Source: JANXXV01 sp038230275 (GTDB taxonomy: Bacteria; Acidobacteriota; Terriglobia; Bryobacterales; Bryobacteraceae). Taken from it: DNA of 64,000 bases. A model generated the notes under the pieces. The model ran no database searches. It saw only the letters and a list, made by a program, of their open reading frames with translations, and was not told the origin of the DNA. Of the stretch, positions 63,902 to 64,000 are shown piece by piece. Each line of letters opens with the position of its first letter. Position 1 is the stretch's first letter. The stretch spans positions 1-64,000 of the forward strand of contig JBBRNO010000011.1 of NCBI GenBank assembly GCA_038230275.1, read 5' to 3'. A program made the position numbers and the translations under genes.

Positions 63902-64000
63902 TCAGGCTTGTGCTCGATCAGGGCGAAGAACGGGGTCTTTTCGGCGGTCCGTATCAGTGACCCTCCAGTTCATCCGCTGCTCTGGTGCGGCCGGCGTCTC
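63902..64000 (-). CDS. Possible C-terminal end of a gene leaving the window
   Basis: An open frame of about 32 residues runs from the window edge to a TGA at 63902, 24 nt upstream of the PhnB-like gene. Too short to identify; other frames hit stops sooner. Confidence 0.25.
   Translation of the reverse strand, partial: ETPAAPEQRMNWRVTDTDRRKDPVLRPDRAQA

Noticed and set aside
1..64000. CRISPR arrays, integrases, IS elements, att sites
   Set aside because: No regularly spaced repeats, transposase/integrase motifs or terminal inverted repeats were recognised.

Overview
The window looks like a chromosomal segment of a G+C-rich (about 60% by eye) Acidobacteriota bacterium, most likely of the Solibacter/Bryobacter type. 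The evidence is gene content: two copies of the DUF1549/DUF1553 cytochrome-c-domain plus DUF1501 pair, an Oar-like TonB-dependent receptor with a carboxypeptidase-regulatory N-terminus, a BlaI/M56 pair with a GWxTD domain, a PrsT-type TPR lipoprotein and a Flp pilin. No rRNA, tRNA, CRISPR array, transposase or integrase was seen. The lineage is inferred, not proven.

Region 1 (about 170-12956) is the accessory part and the most interesting. It holds a complete diversity-generating retroelement (DGR): a reverse transcriptase with the DGR hallmark GNQTSQ and a YVDD active site, an Avd-like four-helix accessory protein, a 111-bp template repeat (TR) that starts right after the RT stop codon, and two variable repeats (VR1, VR2) at the 3' ends of two target genes. 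VR1 differs from TR at 15 positions and all 15 are TR adenines. VR2 differs at 19 TR adenines plus a few non-adenine changes and one extra base that shifts the frame. Both targets are STAND/NACHT NTPases ending in an FGE-sulfatase (C-type-lectin-fold) domain, but their N-termini are unrelated: one has DUF4062, the other a calcineurin-like phosphoesterase. Next to them is a third, non-diversified gene with nearly the same DUF4062-NACHT front end. In place of the lectin-like sensor it carries a Septu PtuA-like ABC ATPase, and it is translationally coupled to a PtuB-like HNH nuclease. The whole reads as an immune-receptor-like cluster: hypermutated sensors on NTPase switches beside a nuclease effector sharing the same switch.

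Region 2 (13304-34804) is ordinary Acidobacteriota content: a TonB receptor/DUF1549-1553/DUF1501 operon on the minus strand, a secreted beta-propeller, a lipoprotein cytochrome c, an ABC exporter, a BlaI/M56-GWxTD operon, a second DUF1549-1553/DUF1501 pair, two tandem DUF418 membrane proteins and a HAD phosphatase.

Region 3 (34995-44094) is a nitrate assimilation operon. Five genes are joined by 4-nt ATGA overlaps: an Fe-S/membrane-anchor fusion, the nitrate reductase catalytic subunit, large and small nitrite reductase subunits, and a nitrate transporter. A porin follows. The leader may fold so as to hide the first ribosome binding site.

Region 4 (44095-64000) is mixed metabolism and envelope genes: DinB-like protein, sugar isomerase-like protein, a broken caspase/CHAT-like gene, a GT83-like glycosyltransferase, HIT-like hydrolase, altronate dehydratase plus Kbl, a squalene-cyclase-like protein with DUF362, Flp pilin, LarA-like protein, CPBP protease with PrsT-like TPR lipoprotein, TolC-like protein, fumarase C, a tannase-family esterase and a PhnB-like VOC protein.
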